Source: AA29 sp041481445
GTDB taxonomy: Bacteria > Acidobacteriota > Vicinamibacteria > Fen-336
Assembly (NCBI GenBank): GCA_041481445.1
Contig: JBGPBV010000015.1
Span: 13,472-77,471 of the forward strand
Direction: 5' to 3'
DNA: 64,000 bases
Shown here: in pieces, positions 16,513 through 25,172 of the stretch
Layout of the letters: each line of letters begins with the position of its first letter
How positions within the stretch are numbered: position 1 is the first letter of the stretch
The notes under the pieces: model-generated
What the model was told of the DNA's origin: nothing
The model's database searches: none
The model's input: the letters and a program-made list of their open reading frames with translations, nothing else
Position numbers and translations under genes: made by a program

Positions 16513-17807
16513 GACGCGAGACCATCGCCATCCATGGCGGCTACGAGGTCGATCCAACGACGAAGGCCGTTGCCGTGCCGATCTATCAGACCGTCGCCTA
16601 TGCGTTCGACAACGCCGACCATGGGGCGGCCCTGTTCAATCTCGAGGTCGAGGGATATCGCTACACCCGCATCGGCAACCCGACGACGGCGGTGCTGGAG
16701 CGGCGCGTGGCCGCCCTCGAAGGAGGACTGGAAGCGTTGTGTGTGTGCTCGGGACAGGCGGCGGTCCACTACGCGACGCTCAACGTGACCGGTCTGGGCA
16801 GCAATATCGTCTCCGTTCCACAGCTCTACGGCACCACCCACACCCTGTTCGCCCACCTTCTGCCCAATCAGGGAGTCACCGTCCGCTTCGCGGCGTCGGA
16901 TCGTCCCGACGCCATCGAGAAGCTGATCGACGACCAGACGCGCGCCGTCTTCTGCGAAAGCGTCGGCAATCCCGCGGGGAACATCTGCGACATCGAGGCC
17001 CTGGCTCGCGTGGCCCACGAGCACGGCGTGCCCCTCATCGTCGACAACACGGTCGCCACCCCGATTCTGCTGCGGCCGATCGAATACGGCGCCGACGTCG
17101 TGGTGCATTCGCTCACGAAGTTCATGGGCGGGCACGGCACGACGCTCGGCGGCGCCATCGTCGACAGCGGCCGGTTTCCCTGGAAGGAGCACGCGCGACG
17201 CTTCCCGATGTTCAGCCGGCCGGACCCGTCGTACCACGACCTGGTCTATACCGACCATTTCAAGGAGGCGGCGTACATCGGGCGCTGCCGCAGCGTGTAT
17301 CAGCGGACGACGGGATCGGTGCTGTCGCCCCTCAGCGCGTTCCTGCTGCTGCAAGGCATCGAGACGGTTGCCCTGCGGGTCGGCCGCCATGTGGAGAACG
17401 GCAGGGCGGTGGCGGAATTCCTGGGCAAGGATCGGCGAGTGGAGTGGGTCAACTACGCCGGCTTCCCGGAGAATGCCTTTCATGCGCTCGCCCTGAAGTA
17501 TCTCGGCGGCCGGGCCTGTTCTCTCATGACCTTCGGAGTCAAGGGAGGATTCGAAGCCGGCCAGAAGTTCTACGACGCGCTCAAGCTGATCAAGCGCCTC
17601 GTCAATCTGGGCGACGCCAAGTCATTGGCCTGCCATCCCGCGTCCACCACGCATCGACAAATGTCCGCGGACGAGCAACGCCGCGCCGGCGTGACGCCGG
17701 AAACGATCCGGCTCAGCGTCGGCATCGAACACATCGACGACATCATCGGCGACCTGGACCAGGCGCTCGATGCGATGGAATCAGCTCCGCAAGGTGAGGT
17801 CCCATGA
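16509..17807 (+). CDS. metY: O-acylhomoserine gamma-replacement enzyme (MetY-type PLP enzyme)
   Basis: 432 residues, the usual length of O-acetylhomoserine sulfhydrylase and longer than cystathionine gamma-synthase (~390). Cys/Met-metabolism PLP family: YxxTRIGNPTT near 50-60, SGQAA at 81-85, D179 contacting the PLP ring and Lys204 in HSLTKFMGGHG. The C-terminal NVGDAKSL-like stretch (NLGDAKSLACHPASTTH) is typical of MetY. The enzyme removes the gamma-acyloxy group of O-acylhomoserine and adds a nucleophile, normally sulfide; relatives such as Fub7 and CndF form C-C bonds. It overlaps the MetA-like gene, which would supply the acylated homoserine. It could serve methionine synthesis, but the operon context suggests a dedicated role. 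Confidence 0.9.
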   Translation: MRRETIAIHGGYEVDPTTKAVAVPIYQTVAYAFDNADHGAALFNLEVEGYRYTRIGNPTTAVLERRVAALEGGLEALCVCSGQAAVHYATLNVTGLGSNIVSVPQLYGTTHTLFAHLLPNQGVTVRFAASDRPDAIEKLIDDQTRAVFCESVGNPAGNICDIEALARVAHEHGVPLIVDNTVATPILLRPIEYGADVVVHSLTKFMGGHGTTLGGAIVDSGRFPWKEHARRFPMFSRPDPSYHDLVYTDHFKEAAYIGRCRSVYQRTTGSVLSPLSAFLLLQGIETVALRVGRHVENGRAVAEFLGKDRRVEWVNYAGFPENAFHALALKYLGGRACSLMTFGVKGGFEAGQKFYDALKLIKRLVNLGDAKSLACHPASTTHRQMSADEQRRAGVTPETIRLSVGIEHIDDIIGDLDQALDAMESAPQGEVP

Positions 17808-18844
17808 TCACCGAACGCCGATCATCTTCAGGTCTCGCGACGTTGGGGCCGGCGCGGCGTGGGCGCGGCCAGGCGCCGACGGGATTTCGCGGATCCGATC
17901 CGAATTGCATCGACATCGGGCTCATGAACAACATGCCTGATGCGGCGCTCGATGCCACGGAACGGCAGTTCCGCGCGCTGCTCGGAGCGGCGGCGAAGGA
18001 CATCGTCGTACGCCTGACCCTCTACACGCTGCCGGAGGTTCCTCGCACCGAGTTCGGCCGGCGGCAGGTGAGCAGCTATTCCAACTTCGATGAGCTGTGG
18101 GACCGCCATCACGACGGTCTCATCGTGACCGGGACGGAGCCGCGGGCGGCGGATCTCAAGGACGAGCCGTTCTGGGGCAGCCTGACCCGCGTTCTGGAGT
18201 GGGCCGAGGGCAACACGCACTCGACGATCCTCTCTTGTCTGGCCGCGCACGCGGGCATTCTCCACATCGATGGCATCGCGAGACGCCCGCTAGGCGACAA
18301 GCGCTTCGGCGTGTTCGAGTGTGTGCGCGTTTCGGATCATCCGCTGACGGCCGCCGCTCCGAGTCGCCTGCAGATGCCGCATTCCCGGTGGAACGAGATC
18401 CCCGAGGAAGCCCTGCTGGCGTGCGGCTATCGTGTCCTCACGCGGTCAGAAGACGCGGGGGTCGACGCCTTCGTGAAGCAGCGCAAGAGCTTGTTCGTCT
18501 TCTTCCAGGGTCATCCCGAATATGAGGCCACTACGTTGCTGCTGGAATATCGCCGGGATATCGGGCGGTTCCTCAGGGGAGAGAGAGACACATATCCTCC
18601 CCTGCCGCAAGGCTACTTCGACGAAGAAACGGTGCACGCACTGACCACCCTGCGAGAGCGAGCACTCTCGGACCGCCGCGAGGAGCTGCTTGCCGAGTTC
18701 CCGATTGCCATGGCGGCCGGCAAGGTCACGAACAACTGGCGATCGACCGCGGAAGGCCTCTATCGCAATTGGTTGCTGTATATCTGCGCGGCAAAGAAGC
18801 AAAGCTGCGCGCGAGATGGAAGTCGCAAACGGCAATCGGTGTGA
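17804..18844 (+). CDS. MetA-like homoserine O-acyltransferase
   Basis: 346 residues. Class I glutamine-amidotransferase-like fold of MetA: NNMPD near 42-46, catalytic Cys145 (SCLAAHAG), His237 and Glu239 (GHPEY), matching the C142/H235/E237 spacing of E. coli MetA as I remember it. The residue that distinguishes succinyl- (Gly) from acetyl-transfer (Glu) in MetA, four positions after the conserved TG, is Arg114 here (TGTEPR), so the acyl donor is uncertain. It activates the hydroxyl of homoserine for gamma-replacement by the preceding, overlapping MetY-type enzyme. Compared with MetA it carries a polar N-terminal extension of ~30 residues. Confidence 0.87.
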   Translation: MITERRSSSGLATLGPARRGRGQAPTGFRGSDPNCIDIGLMNNMPDAALDATERQFRALLGAAAKDIVVRLTLYTLPEVPRTEFGRRQVSSYSNFDELWDRHHDGLIVTGTEPRAADLKDEPFWGSLTRVLEWAEGNTHSTILSCLAAHAGILHIDGIARRPLGDKRFGVFECVRVSDHPLTAAAPSRLQMPHSRWNEIPEEALLACGYRVLTRSEDAGVDAFVKQRKSLFVFFQGHPEYEATTLLLEYRRDIGRFLRGERDTYPPLPQGYFDEETVHALTTLRERALSDRREELLAEFPIAMAAGKVTNNWRSTAEGLYRNWLLYICAAKKQSCARDGSRKRQSV

Positions 18845-19998
18845 GAGGGAGAGTGCCGGTGATATGGGGCCTGTCGACCTTGCTCGTCACCGGGCTTCTC
18901 GCCGCCTGTTCCAGCCCTGAAGCCAAGGTCGCCGGCACTTGGAGCCCGAAGGCCGCTGCCGCCTACCTCGATGAACGAGCAGACTGGTGGATGGGATGGC
19001 AGGGGGCGGCCCGTGACCATGGGACTTGTTGCGTCTCATGCCATACGGCGCTGCCGTACGCCCTCTCTCGCGCCGCCCTCCGGAAGGCGCTGGCGGATGA
19101 CGCTCTTTCCAACAACGAACGGAGACTCCTGGACAACGTCACGAAGCGTGTGCGCCTTTGGAAAGAGGTCGGACCCTACTACGGCGATCGTGACGGCAGC
19201 GCTTCCAAAGCCACCGAATCCCGCGGAACCGAAGCCGTCCTCAATGCCTTGATCCTCGTCTACCATGACGCTCAGAACGGCCGATTCAGCGAGGATACGC
19301 GAACCTCACTGGACAACATGTGGGCGCAGCAGGAGACGACGGGCGATCAAGGGGGTGCGTGGCCCTGGCTTCAGTTCGGTTTGAGCCCCTGGGAAGGAAG
19401 AGACTCCCAGTACTATGGAGCCGCACTTGCCGCGCTCGCGGTGGGCACGGCTCCAGGGCATTACCGTTCGAGCGCCGCGATACAGGGCAACGTGGAGCGC
19501 TTGCGCTCGTATCTGGACCGCGAATACCCAAAGCAGCCTTTATCCAATCGCGTGGTCCTTCTGTGGGCTTCGACGAAATGGTCAGGGCTCCTCGAGAAAG
19601 AACGTGAAGAGTCTCTCGTCGCCGAACTTCTCGGGGAGCAGCGATCAGACGGAGGCTGGAGCCTCTCTTCACTGGCCAGGTCGCGGAGAGGTTCAACTCT
19701 GCGTTCCTATGTTCGGTCGTGGATACGAGACGATCGGACGCTGGTGGAGACGAAGAGTGACGGCTGTGCCACCGGCCTGGTCGCGTTCGTCCTGTTGGAG
19801 ACCGACATGCCTCGCGAGAATGTCCAGCTTCAGGAGGGTCTATCCTGGTTGGTGGCCAATCAGGACAAAACCGAAGGCTCTTGGCCGGCCTACTCTCTCA
19901 ACCGGCGACGCGATCCATCCTCCAATATCGGTCGCTTCATGAGTGACGCGGCGACGGGCTACGCCGTGCTCGCGCTCACTCGAGCCAACCGTTTTTGA
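18841..19998 (+). CDS. Lipoprotein with CxxCH motif and squalene-cyclase-like alpha/alpha toroid
   Basis: 385 residues from GTG 18841, which overlaps the MetA-like stop (GTGA) and places a lipobox LLAAC with Cys23 after a short hydrophobic segment. The mature protein has a cytochrome-c-type CVSCH motif at 64-68, then repeated helical segments rich in G-W, ESRGTEAVLNALIL, GAWPWL, QRSDGGWS and DAATGYAVLAL, which resemble prenyltransferase/squalene-hopene cyclase QW repeats. No DxDD acid motif of squalene-hopene cyclase is visible, so cyclase activity is doubtful. Exported and membrane-anchored; possibly a haem-bearing or metal-binding partner of the pathway. It is the last gene of the coupled operon and is by eye less GC-rich than the flanks. 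Confidence 0.72.
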   Translation: MRGRVPVIWGLSTLLVTGLLAACSSPEAKVAGTWSPKAAAAYLDERADWWMGWQGAARDHGTCCVSCHTALPYALSRAALRKALADDALSNNERRLLDNVTKRVRLWKEVGPYYGDRDGSASKATESRGTEAVLNALILVYHDAQNGRFSEDTRTSLDNMWAQQETTGDQGGAWPWLQFGLSPWEGRDSQYYGAALAALAVGTAPGHYRSSAAIQGNVERLRSYLDREYPKQPLSNRVVLLWASTKWSGLLEKEREESLVAELLGEQRSDGGWSLSSLARSRRGSTLRSYVRSWIRDDRTLVETKSDGCATGLVAFVLLETDMPRENVQLQEGLSWLVANQDKTEGSWPAYSLNRRRDPSSNIGRFMSDAATGYAVLALTRANRF

Positions 19999-20010
19999 AT
20001 CAACGCGAGC

Positions 20011-20041
20011 GTTGTCCGGAGCCCCCGGCGCCGAGGACAAC
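20011..20041 (+). terminator. Inverted repeat after the HDO-ACP operon (possible terminator)
   Basis: GTTGTCC (20011-20017) and GGACAAC (20035-20041) are perfect arms around a GC-rich 17-base loop that can itself pair. It lies between the stop of the toroid lipoprotein and the next gene, so it may end the operon or act as an operator. There is no T-tract, so a classical rho-independent terminator is not shown. Confidence 0.4.
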
Positions 20042-20074
20042 CTACGGCGTCGCGCGGGGACCACAGCCGGCCTG

Positions 20075-20086
20075 AAGGAGGAGGGA
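20075..20086 (+). promoter_or_regulatory. Strong ribosome binding site for the class III aminotransferase
   Basis: The run AAGGAGGAGGGA directly precedes ATG 20087 and decides that start against longer in-frame candidates that reach back into the lipoprotein gene (the open frame extends to 19943). Confidence 0.75.
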
Positions 20087-21478
20087 ATGTTGCGGACCGC
20101 CGCCGAGCTCGTCAGGGCCGATCAGGAGCATCTGATCCACCCGCTGCACCATCCCGTCGACAACTCGAACACGATCGTCTACGTCCGTGGGCGCGGCGTC
20201 ACCGTCCAGGACATTGACGGGCACGAGTACATGGACGGGCTCTCCGGCCTCTGGAACGTGAACGTGGGACACGGTCGCGCCGAGCTGGCGGAGGCGGCCG
20301 CGGCGCAGATGAAAGAGCTCGCCTACTTCTCCGGCTTCGTGGGCTCGTCGAACATCCCGTCGATCACGTTGGCGGAACGCCTCCTGGAAATCACCGACCA
20401 CACCATGCAGGCGGTCTTTCTGACGTCGGGCGGCGCGGAGGCGAACGAGTCGGCATTCAAGACCGCGCGCTTCTTCTGGAAAGCGCGCGGCAAGCCCGAC
20501 AAGGTGAAGATCATTGCCCGCGACCAGGCATACCACGGGCTCACGCTCCAGACGATGAGCGCCACCGGGATGGGCGGCGACTACTGGAAGATGTTCGAGC
20601 CGCGCGTGCCGGGGTTCCTTCACATCCAGACGTGTTATCCGTATCGATACCAGGGGGCGAAGCCCGGCGAGAGCGTGGGCCAGGCCGCAGCCAGGGAGCT
20701 GGAGGAGGCAATCCTCCGCGAGGGCCCCGACACGATTGCCGCCTTCGTCGGAGAGCCAATCCACGGCGCGGGTGGCGTGTTCTACCCGACCGACGACTAC
20801 TGGCCGCGCGTGCGCGAAGTCTGCACGCGCCATGACGTGCTGCTGATCGACGACGAGATCATCACCGGCTTCTGCCGCACCGGACGCTGGTTCGGCCTCT
20901 CGCATTGGAACGTGACGCCGGACATCCTGTCCTTCGCGAAGGGGGTCACGTCCGGTTACCTGCCGCTCGGCGGGATCATGGTGACCCGCGCGATCAAGGA
21001 GGTCATGGACTCGGTCAAGCCCGACGACCGGTGGATGCATGCGTACACGAACTCGGGCCACCCCACCTGTTGCGCGGTCGCGGTGAAGAACATCGAGATC
21101 CTGCAGCGCGAGCGGCTCTGGGAGAACGCGGCGACGATGGGCCGGCGACTGCAGGCCGGTCTCAAGGCGGCGTTCGGCGATCACCCGAACACGGGCGACA
21201 TCCGGAGCGGGAAGGGGCTGCTGGCGGCGGTGGAGTTCGTGGAGGATCGAGCGACCAGGAAGAACTTCGCGAAGATCCTGAAGATCGCCGCGCGCCTCAA
21301 GGCCGAGATGATGAAGCGTGGAGTGATCACGCGCACGCGACCCGCGGTCGGTGCCGATCCCGCACCTGGTGACATCCTCTTCTTCGCGCCCCCACTCGTC
21401 GTCACCGAGGCGGAGATCGACCGGTTGGTCAGCGTGGCGCGCGACGCCGTCGAGGTCGTGCTTGGCGCCCCGCGTTAG
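20087..21478 (+). CDS. Class III (omega) aminotransferase
   Basis: 463 residues. Fold-type I PLP aminotransferase of the putrescine/beta-alanine:pyruvate group: TSGGAEANESAFK (~122-134) binds the PLP phosphate, YHGLT follows, the active-site Asp lies in LLIDDEIITGFCRTG, and the Schiff-base Lys is in SFAKGVTSGYLPLGG. It transfers an amino group between a terminal amine (or beta-amino acid) and a keto acid or aldehyde. An amine produced by the decarboxylase upstream would be a suitable substrate, but the 88-base gap with an inverted repeat and its own strong ribosome site leave membership of the same pathway open. Confidence 0.9.
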   Translation: MLRTAAELVRADQEHLIHPLHHPVDNSNTIVYVRGRGVTVQDIDGHEYMDGLSGLWNVNVGHGRAELAEAAAAQMKELAYFSGFVGSSNIPSITLAERLLEITDHTMQAVFLTSGGAEANESAFKTARFFWKARGKPDKVKIIARDQAYHGLTLQTMSATGMGGDYWKMFEPRVPGFLHIQTCYPYRYQGAKPGESVGQAAARELEEAILREGPDTIAAFVGEPIHGAGGVFYPTDDYWPRVREVCTRHDVLLIDDEIITGFCRTGRWFGLSHWNVTPDILSFAKGVTSGYLPLGGIMVTRAIKEVMDSVKPDDRWMHAYTNSGHPTCCAVAVKNIEILQRERLWENAATMGRRLQAGLKAAFGDHPNTGDIRSGKGLLAAVEFVEDRATRKNFAKILKIAARLKAEMMKRGVITRTRPAVGADPAPGDILFFAPPLVVTEAEIDRLVSVARDAVEVVLGAPR

Positions 21479-21497
21479 TGGCGAGCTTCGATCAGCC

Positions 21498-22514
21498 GTG
21501 ACGATCGACTTCCGGGCGACCACTCCGTGTGAAGCTGCGGCGCTCTCGGACGTCCTGGGACGGATGTTCCAGCCCGCGGGGGCTTCGTTCCCGGCCGACA
21601 AGCACATGGTATGGAAGTACTGGTCGGCCCGCCCAGACTGGGCGGGTTCGCGCAGTTTCACCGCCCGGCATGACGGCGCCATCGTGGCGCACGCCGCGGC
21701 GTGGCCGGTGCGCGTGTGCGTTCCCGGTCAGGTAGTCCCTGCGGTGCATTTGATCGACTGGGCGGCGGATCCGGAGCATCCAGGAGCGGGCATCTGGCTC
21801 CTGCGGCGGATCGGCGCCAAGGTACCCTTGATGATCGCAACCGGCGGCAGCGAGATCGCGCGGCGTATCCTCCCCGTCATCGGTTTCCGTCCACACGGCG
21901 AGCTTTACAAGTTTGCCCGCCCGGTGCGTCCGCTGCGGCAGGCGTTGACCACGACGGAGAGAAATTGGAGACTCCCTGCGCGATTGCTGCGGAATACCTT
22001 CCGGCGCCTGTCGTCGCCGCTGTCGCTTCCGCGCGGATGGTCGGCACTGCCGCTGGCCCCGGAAGAGGTTCCGCAGGGGTTGTGGCCTCAGCCTTCTCCC
22101 GCCACCGCCGTAACCGCGCGGGACACAGGCTTCTACCGGTATTTCGTGGATTCTCCCTCTACTCGGCACGTGCTGTTCGGCTTGGAGAAGAGCCGCGAGC
22201 TGGTCGGGTACTTCTGTCTCGCTTTCGCGCCGCAGGTGGCGCGCATCGCGGATCTCTGGCTGCCCTCCACGAAGATCGAAGACTGGTGCGCCGGCTTCCG
22301 GACCGCGGCGGTCCTGGCCGCTCGTGAAGAGGGGGTCTGCCAAGTATCGGCCTGGGCCTCGACCGCAGTGGGCAAGGAAGGGCTTTTTCGCGCCGGCTTC
22401 TACCGGCTGCGCGAGCGCGAAGCGGTGAGCCTTTTCGGCGATGACAAGTTCTTGGAGGGGCGGCAGCTGCACGTGCAGATGCTCGACTGTGATGCCAGTT
22501 TCGTGTCCGCCTAG
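21498..22514 (+). CDS. GNAT-fold acetyltransferase, function unknown
   Basis: 338 residues from GTG 21498. The N-terminal half looks like a GNAT domain (FRATTPCEAAALSDVLGRMF, FTARHDGAIVAHAAAWPV, DWAADPEHPGAGIWLLRRI, where the last segment would be the CoA-binding helix), and the C-terminal half (RPVRPLRQ onward) may be a second degenerate GNAT domain with VGYFCLAF and ADLWLP. Proteins of this size and layout are common in polysaccharide loci. It starts 19 bases after the aminotransferase stop, so it is probably co-transcribed. Substrate unknown. Confidence 0.7.
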   Translation: MTIDFRATTPCEAAALSDVLGRMFQPAGASFPADKHMVWKYWSARPDWAGSRSFTARHDGAIVAHAAAWPVRVCVPGQVVPAVHLIDWAADPEHPGAGIWLLRRIGAKVPLMIATGGSEIARRILPVIGFRPHGELYKFARPVRPLRQALTTTERNWRLPARLLRNTFRRLSSPLSLPRGWSALPLAPEEVPQGLWPQPSPATAVTARDTGFYRYFVDSPSTRHVLFGLEKSRELVGYFCLAFAPQVARIADLWLPSTKIEDWCAGFRTAAVLAAREEGVCQVSAWASTAVGKEGLFRAGFYRLREREAVSLFGDDKFLEGRQLHVQMLDCDASFVSA

Positions 22515-22581
22515 GCTGTGTCCTGCCTGACCCGAGATGCGTGTCGACCGGAACCCTCGTCAACGCAGTGGGGGCCAATGA

Positions 22582-25158
22582 ATGAGCGCCCGGCGGCTTA
22601 GGCGGCGATCGGTCTCGCGCTCGGCGCGGTTGGGTCGGACGCCGCGCCCGGCCGAGCGGCCGGCGCCGGCGCGGCCGCGGCTCGAGGTCTGGAAGCTGGG
22701 CGGGGCGTCGCTCGCCGACGCCAGCGCCGTGCGCCGGGCCGTCGGGCTCGTGCAGAGGCACCCCGGCGACCTCGTCGTCGTCGTCTCCGCTCTCAAGGGC
22801 GTCACCGATGGGCTGCTCGAAGGCGCCCATCGCTCCGCTTCCGGAGACGTGGTTGCGGCCAGCGCCCAGGCGGCGGCGTTCCTGCGCCGGCACCGCGCGC
22901 TCGTCCTGGACCTGGTCGCGCCCGGGCCGGATCGCCGCCGTCTCCTGTCCGAGGCCGACCGGGCGGCCCGCGAGTACCGCGAGATCTGCCGGGCGGTGGC
23001 CACCCTCGGCCACCTCTCGCCCCGGACGAGCGACGTCCTCGTCTGCCGCGGCGAGCGCGTGGCCGCGGCGGTCGTCGCCGCGACGCTCTCTGCGGCCGGC
23101 CGCGCGGCGGCGCGGGTGGACGCGCTCGACGTCGTATCCACCGACGGCCATCATGGCGCGGCGGCCCCGGACCTGGCCGCAACGCGCCGGCGCGCGCGGA
23201 AGGCCCTCCCGGCGCTCCTGCGACAGGGCATTACGCCGATCGTCCCCGGCTTCTTCGGCCGCGCCCCCGACGGGACCGTCGCCACGCTGGGCCGCGGCGG
23301 CACGGACCTGACGGCTACCCTTCTCGGCCGCGTCCTCGGCGCCTCGCGCGTGGTCCTGTGGAAGGGCGTACCGGGCATCCTCACCGCGGACCCCGGCCAC
23401 GTCGCGGATGCGCGGCTCATCCCTCAGCTCCACTACCGCGAGGCGGCGGAGGTCGCGTACTTCGGCGCCAAGGTCCTGCATCCGCGCGCTCTCATCCCGC
23501 TCGACGGGAGCCGGGTGCGGCTCCACGTGCGGTCCTTCCTGAGTCCCGAAGCTCCGGGCACCGAGGTGTCCGCCCGGCGCACGCTGAACCGCTACCCGGT
23601 GAAGGGCCTGGCCGTCGAGGCCTCGCAGGCCCTCGTCACCGTCGCCGGCAAGGGCATGATGGGCATGCCCGGCATCGCCGCCCGCACCTTCGGCGCGATC
23701 CACGGCGAGGGCATCTCCGTCTCGACGATCTTCCAGGCCTCCTCGGAGAACTCGATCGGCTTCACCCTCTCCGAGGGGGACGCGCCGCGGGCGGTGGAAG
23801 CCTTGCGCCGCGTCTTCAAGGACGAGATCGCCTCCGGCCTCATCGACGGCGTGACCGCGCGCCCAGGCGTGGGCGTGGTGGCCGTGGTGGGAGAAGGCAT
23901 GGCGGGGACCCCGGGCATCGCCGCCCGCGTGTTTACCGCCCTCGGCGGCGGCGGGGTCAACGTGTTGGCGATCGCCCAGGGCTCCTCCGAGCGGAACATC
24001 ACCCTCGTCGTCGATCGCTCACAGCTGGCGGAGGCCGCGCGCCGGATCCACACCACGTTCCAGCTCGCGAAGATCGGCGGCGGGAAGAGCCCGGAGCCCC
24101 CGCGCACCGACGTGGTGCTGCTCGGCTTTGGCCATGTCGGGCGCGCGCTGGCCGCCCTCGCCGCGCGCAACGGCCACGCCGGGGTCAAGGTGGTGGGGCT
24201 CCTCGACCGCTCCGGCTACGTCTTCGATCCGCGGGGACTGTCCCGGTCTCGCCTCCTCAAGCTGGCCCGAGGCAAGGACCGCGGCACGCTGGTCGCCAAC
24301 CTCGGCGGCGTGAAGGCGGACGCCGACGCCGCCCTGGCCCACATCGCCAACCATGCGGTGACGCGCCCGGTCGTGGTCGACGTGACGGCGGAGGAAACGG
24401 GCGACCTGCTCCTCAAGGCCGCGGGGCAGGGCTTCGACCTCGTGCTCGCCAACAAGAAGCCGCTGGCGGGACCCTTCGAAGACTACTCGCGCCTGCGGGC
24501 GGCGGTGCAGCGCTCCGGCCGCCGGCTGCGCTTCGAGGCCACGGTGGGCGCGGGGATGCCGATCCTCGACACGCACCTCAAGCTCGTGGACAGCGGCGAC
24601 CGCGTCCTGCGCGTCGAGGGCTGCCTCAGCGGCACCCTGGGCTACGTGCTGTCATCGGTTTCCGAAGGCAAGCCCTTTTCGGCCGCGGTGCGGGAGGCGG
24701 TGGCGCTCGGCTACGCCGAGCCCGATCCACGCGACGACCTCTCGGGCCGCGACGCCGGCCGCAAGGGCCTCATCCTCGGCCGGCTGCTCGGATACACCGG
24801 GCCGCCCCCCGTGGCCGAGGACCTGGTGCCGCCCGCGCTGAGGCAGGTGAAGCTCGACGAGTTCCTGGCGAAGCTCCCTACCCTCGACGAGGAGTGGCGG
24901 CAGCGGGTGGAGCTCGAGAAAAGCCGCGGCCGCGTGCTGCGTTACGTCGTGGTGGCGACACCCCGCAGCGTGCGCGCGCAGCTCGTCGCCGTGCCCGTCG
25001 ACTCCGCCGTGGGCGCCCTGAGGGGCACGCGCAACCTCGTGTCCTTCACCACGCGGCGCTACCGGAGAGAGCCCCTCGTCATCACGGGACCGGGGGCGGG
25101 ACCGGAGGTGACGGCGGCCGGGATACTGAACGACCTGCACCATCTGGCGGTCACGTAG
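22582..25158 (+). CDS. thrA: Bifunctional aspartokinase-homoserine dehydrogenase
   Basis: 858 residues. After a basic, low-complexity N-terminal extension of ~33 residues, the aspartokinase domain starts at EVWKLGGAS (38-43) and includes FGRGGTDLTA-like LGRGGTDLTATL; two ACT regulatory domains occupy ~345-490 (GKGMMGMPGIAARTF, GEGMAGTPGIAARVF); the homoserine dehydrogenase domain begins near 510 with the NAD(P) motif GFGHVGRAL and contains NKKPLAG and the G-C-L-S-G-T-L-G motif. It converts aspartate to aspartyl phosphate and aspartate semialdehyde to homoserine. As the source of homoserine it feeds Thr/Met synthesis and could supply the MetA-like/MetY-like pair at 16509-18844. Confidence 0.95.
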   Translation: MSARRLRRRSVSRSARLGRTPRPAERPAPARPRLEVWKLGGASLADASAVRRAVGLVQRHPGDLVVVVSALKGVTDGLLEGAHRSASGDVVAASAQAAAFLRRHRALVLDLVAPGPDRRRLLSEADRAAREYREICRAVATLGHLSPRTSDVLVCRGERVAAAVVAATLSAAGRAAARVDALDVVSTDGHHGAAAPDLAATRRRARKALPALLRQGITPIVPGFFGRAPDGTVATLGRGGTDLTATLLGRVLGASRVVLWKGVPGILTADPGHVADARLIPQLHYREAAEVAYFGAKVLHPRALIPLDGSRVRLHVRSFLSPEAPGTEVSARRTLNRYPVKGLAVEASQALVTVAGKGMMGMPGIAARTFGAIHGEGISVSTIFQASSENSIGFTLSEGDAPRAVEALRRVFKDEIASGLIDGVTARPGVGVVAVVGEGMAGTPGIAARVFTALGGGGVNVLAIAQGSSERNITLVVDRSQLAEAARRIHTTFQLAKIGGGKSPEPPRTDVVLLGFGHVGRALAALAARNGHAGVKVVGLLDRSGYVFDPRGLSRSRLLKLARGKDRGTLVANLGGVKADADAALAHIANHAVTRPVVVDVTAEETGDLLLKAAGQGFDLVLANKKPLAGPFEDYSRLRAAVQRSGRRLRFEATVGAGMPILDTHLKLVDSGDRVLRVEGCLSGTLGYVLSSVSEGKPFSAAVREAVALGYAEPDPRDDLSGRDAGRKGLILGRLLGYTGPPPVAEDLVPPALRQVKLDEFLAKLPTLDEEWRQRVELEKSRGRVLRYVVVATPRSVRAQLVAVPVDSAVGALRGTRNLVSFTTRRYRREPLVITGPGAGPEVTAAGILNDLHHLAVT

Positions 25159-25172
25159 GGCGTTATACGGCC

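Noticed and set aside
10173..19998. Type I PKS or NRPS cluster
   Set aside because: There is a carrier protein and ligases but no ketosynthase, condensation or thioesterase domain.
18841..19998. Functional squalene-hopene cyclase
   Set aside because: About 385 residues instead of ~630, has a lipoprotein signal and CxxCH, and lacks a visible DxDD motif.
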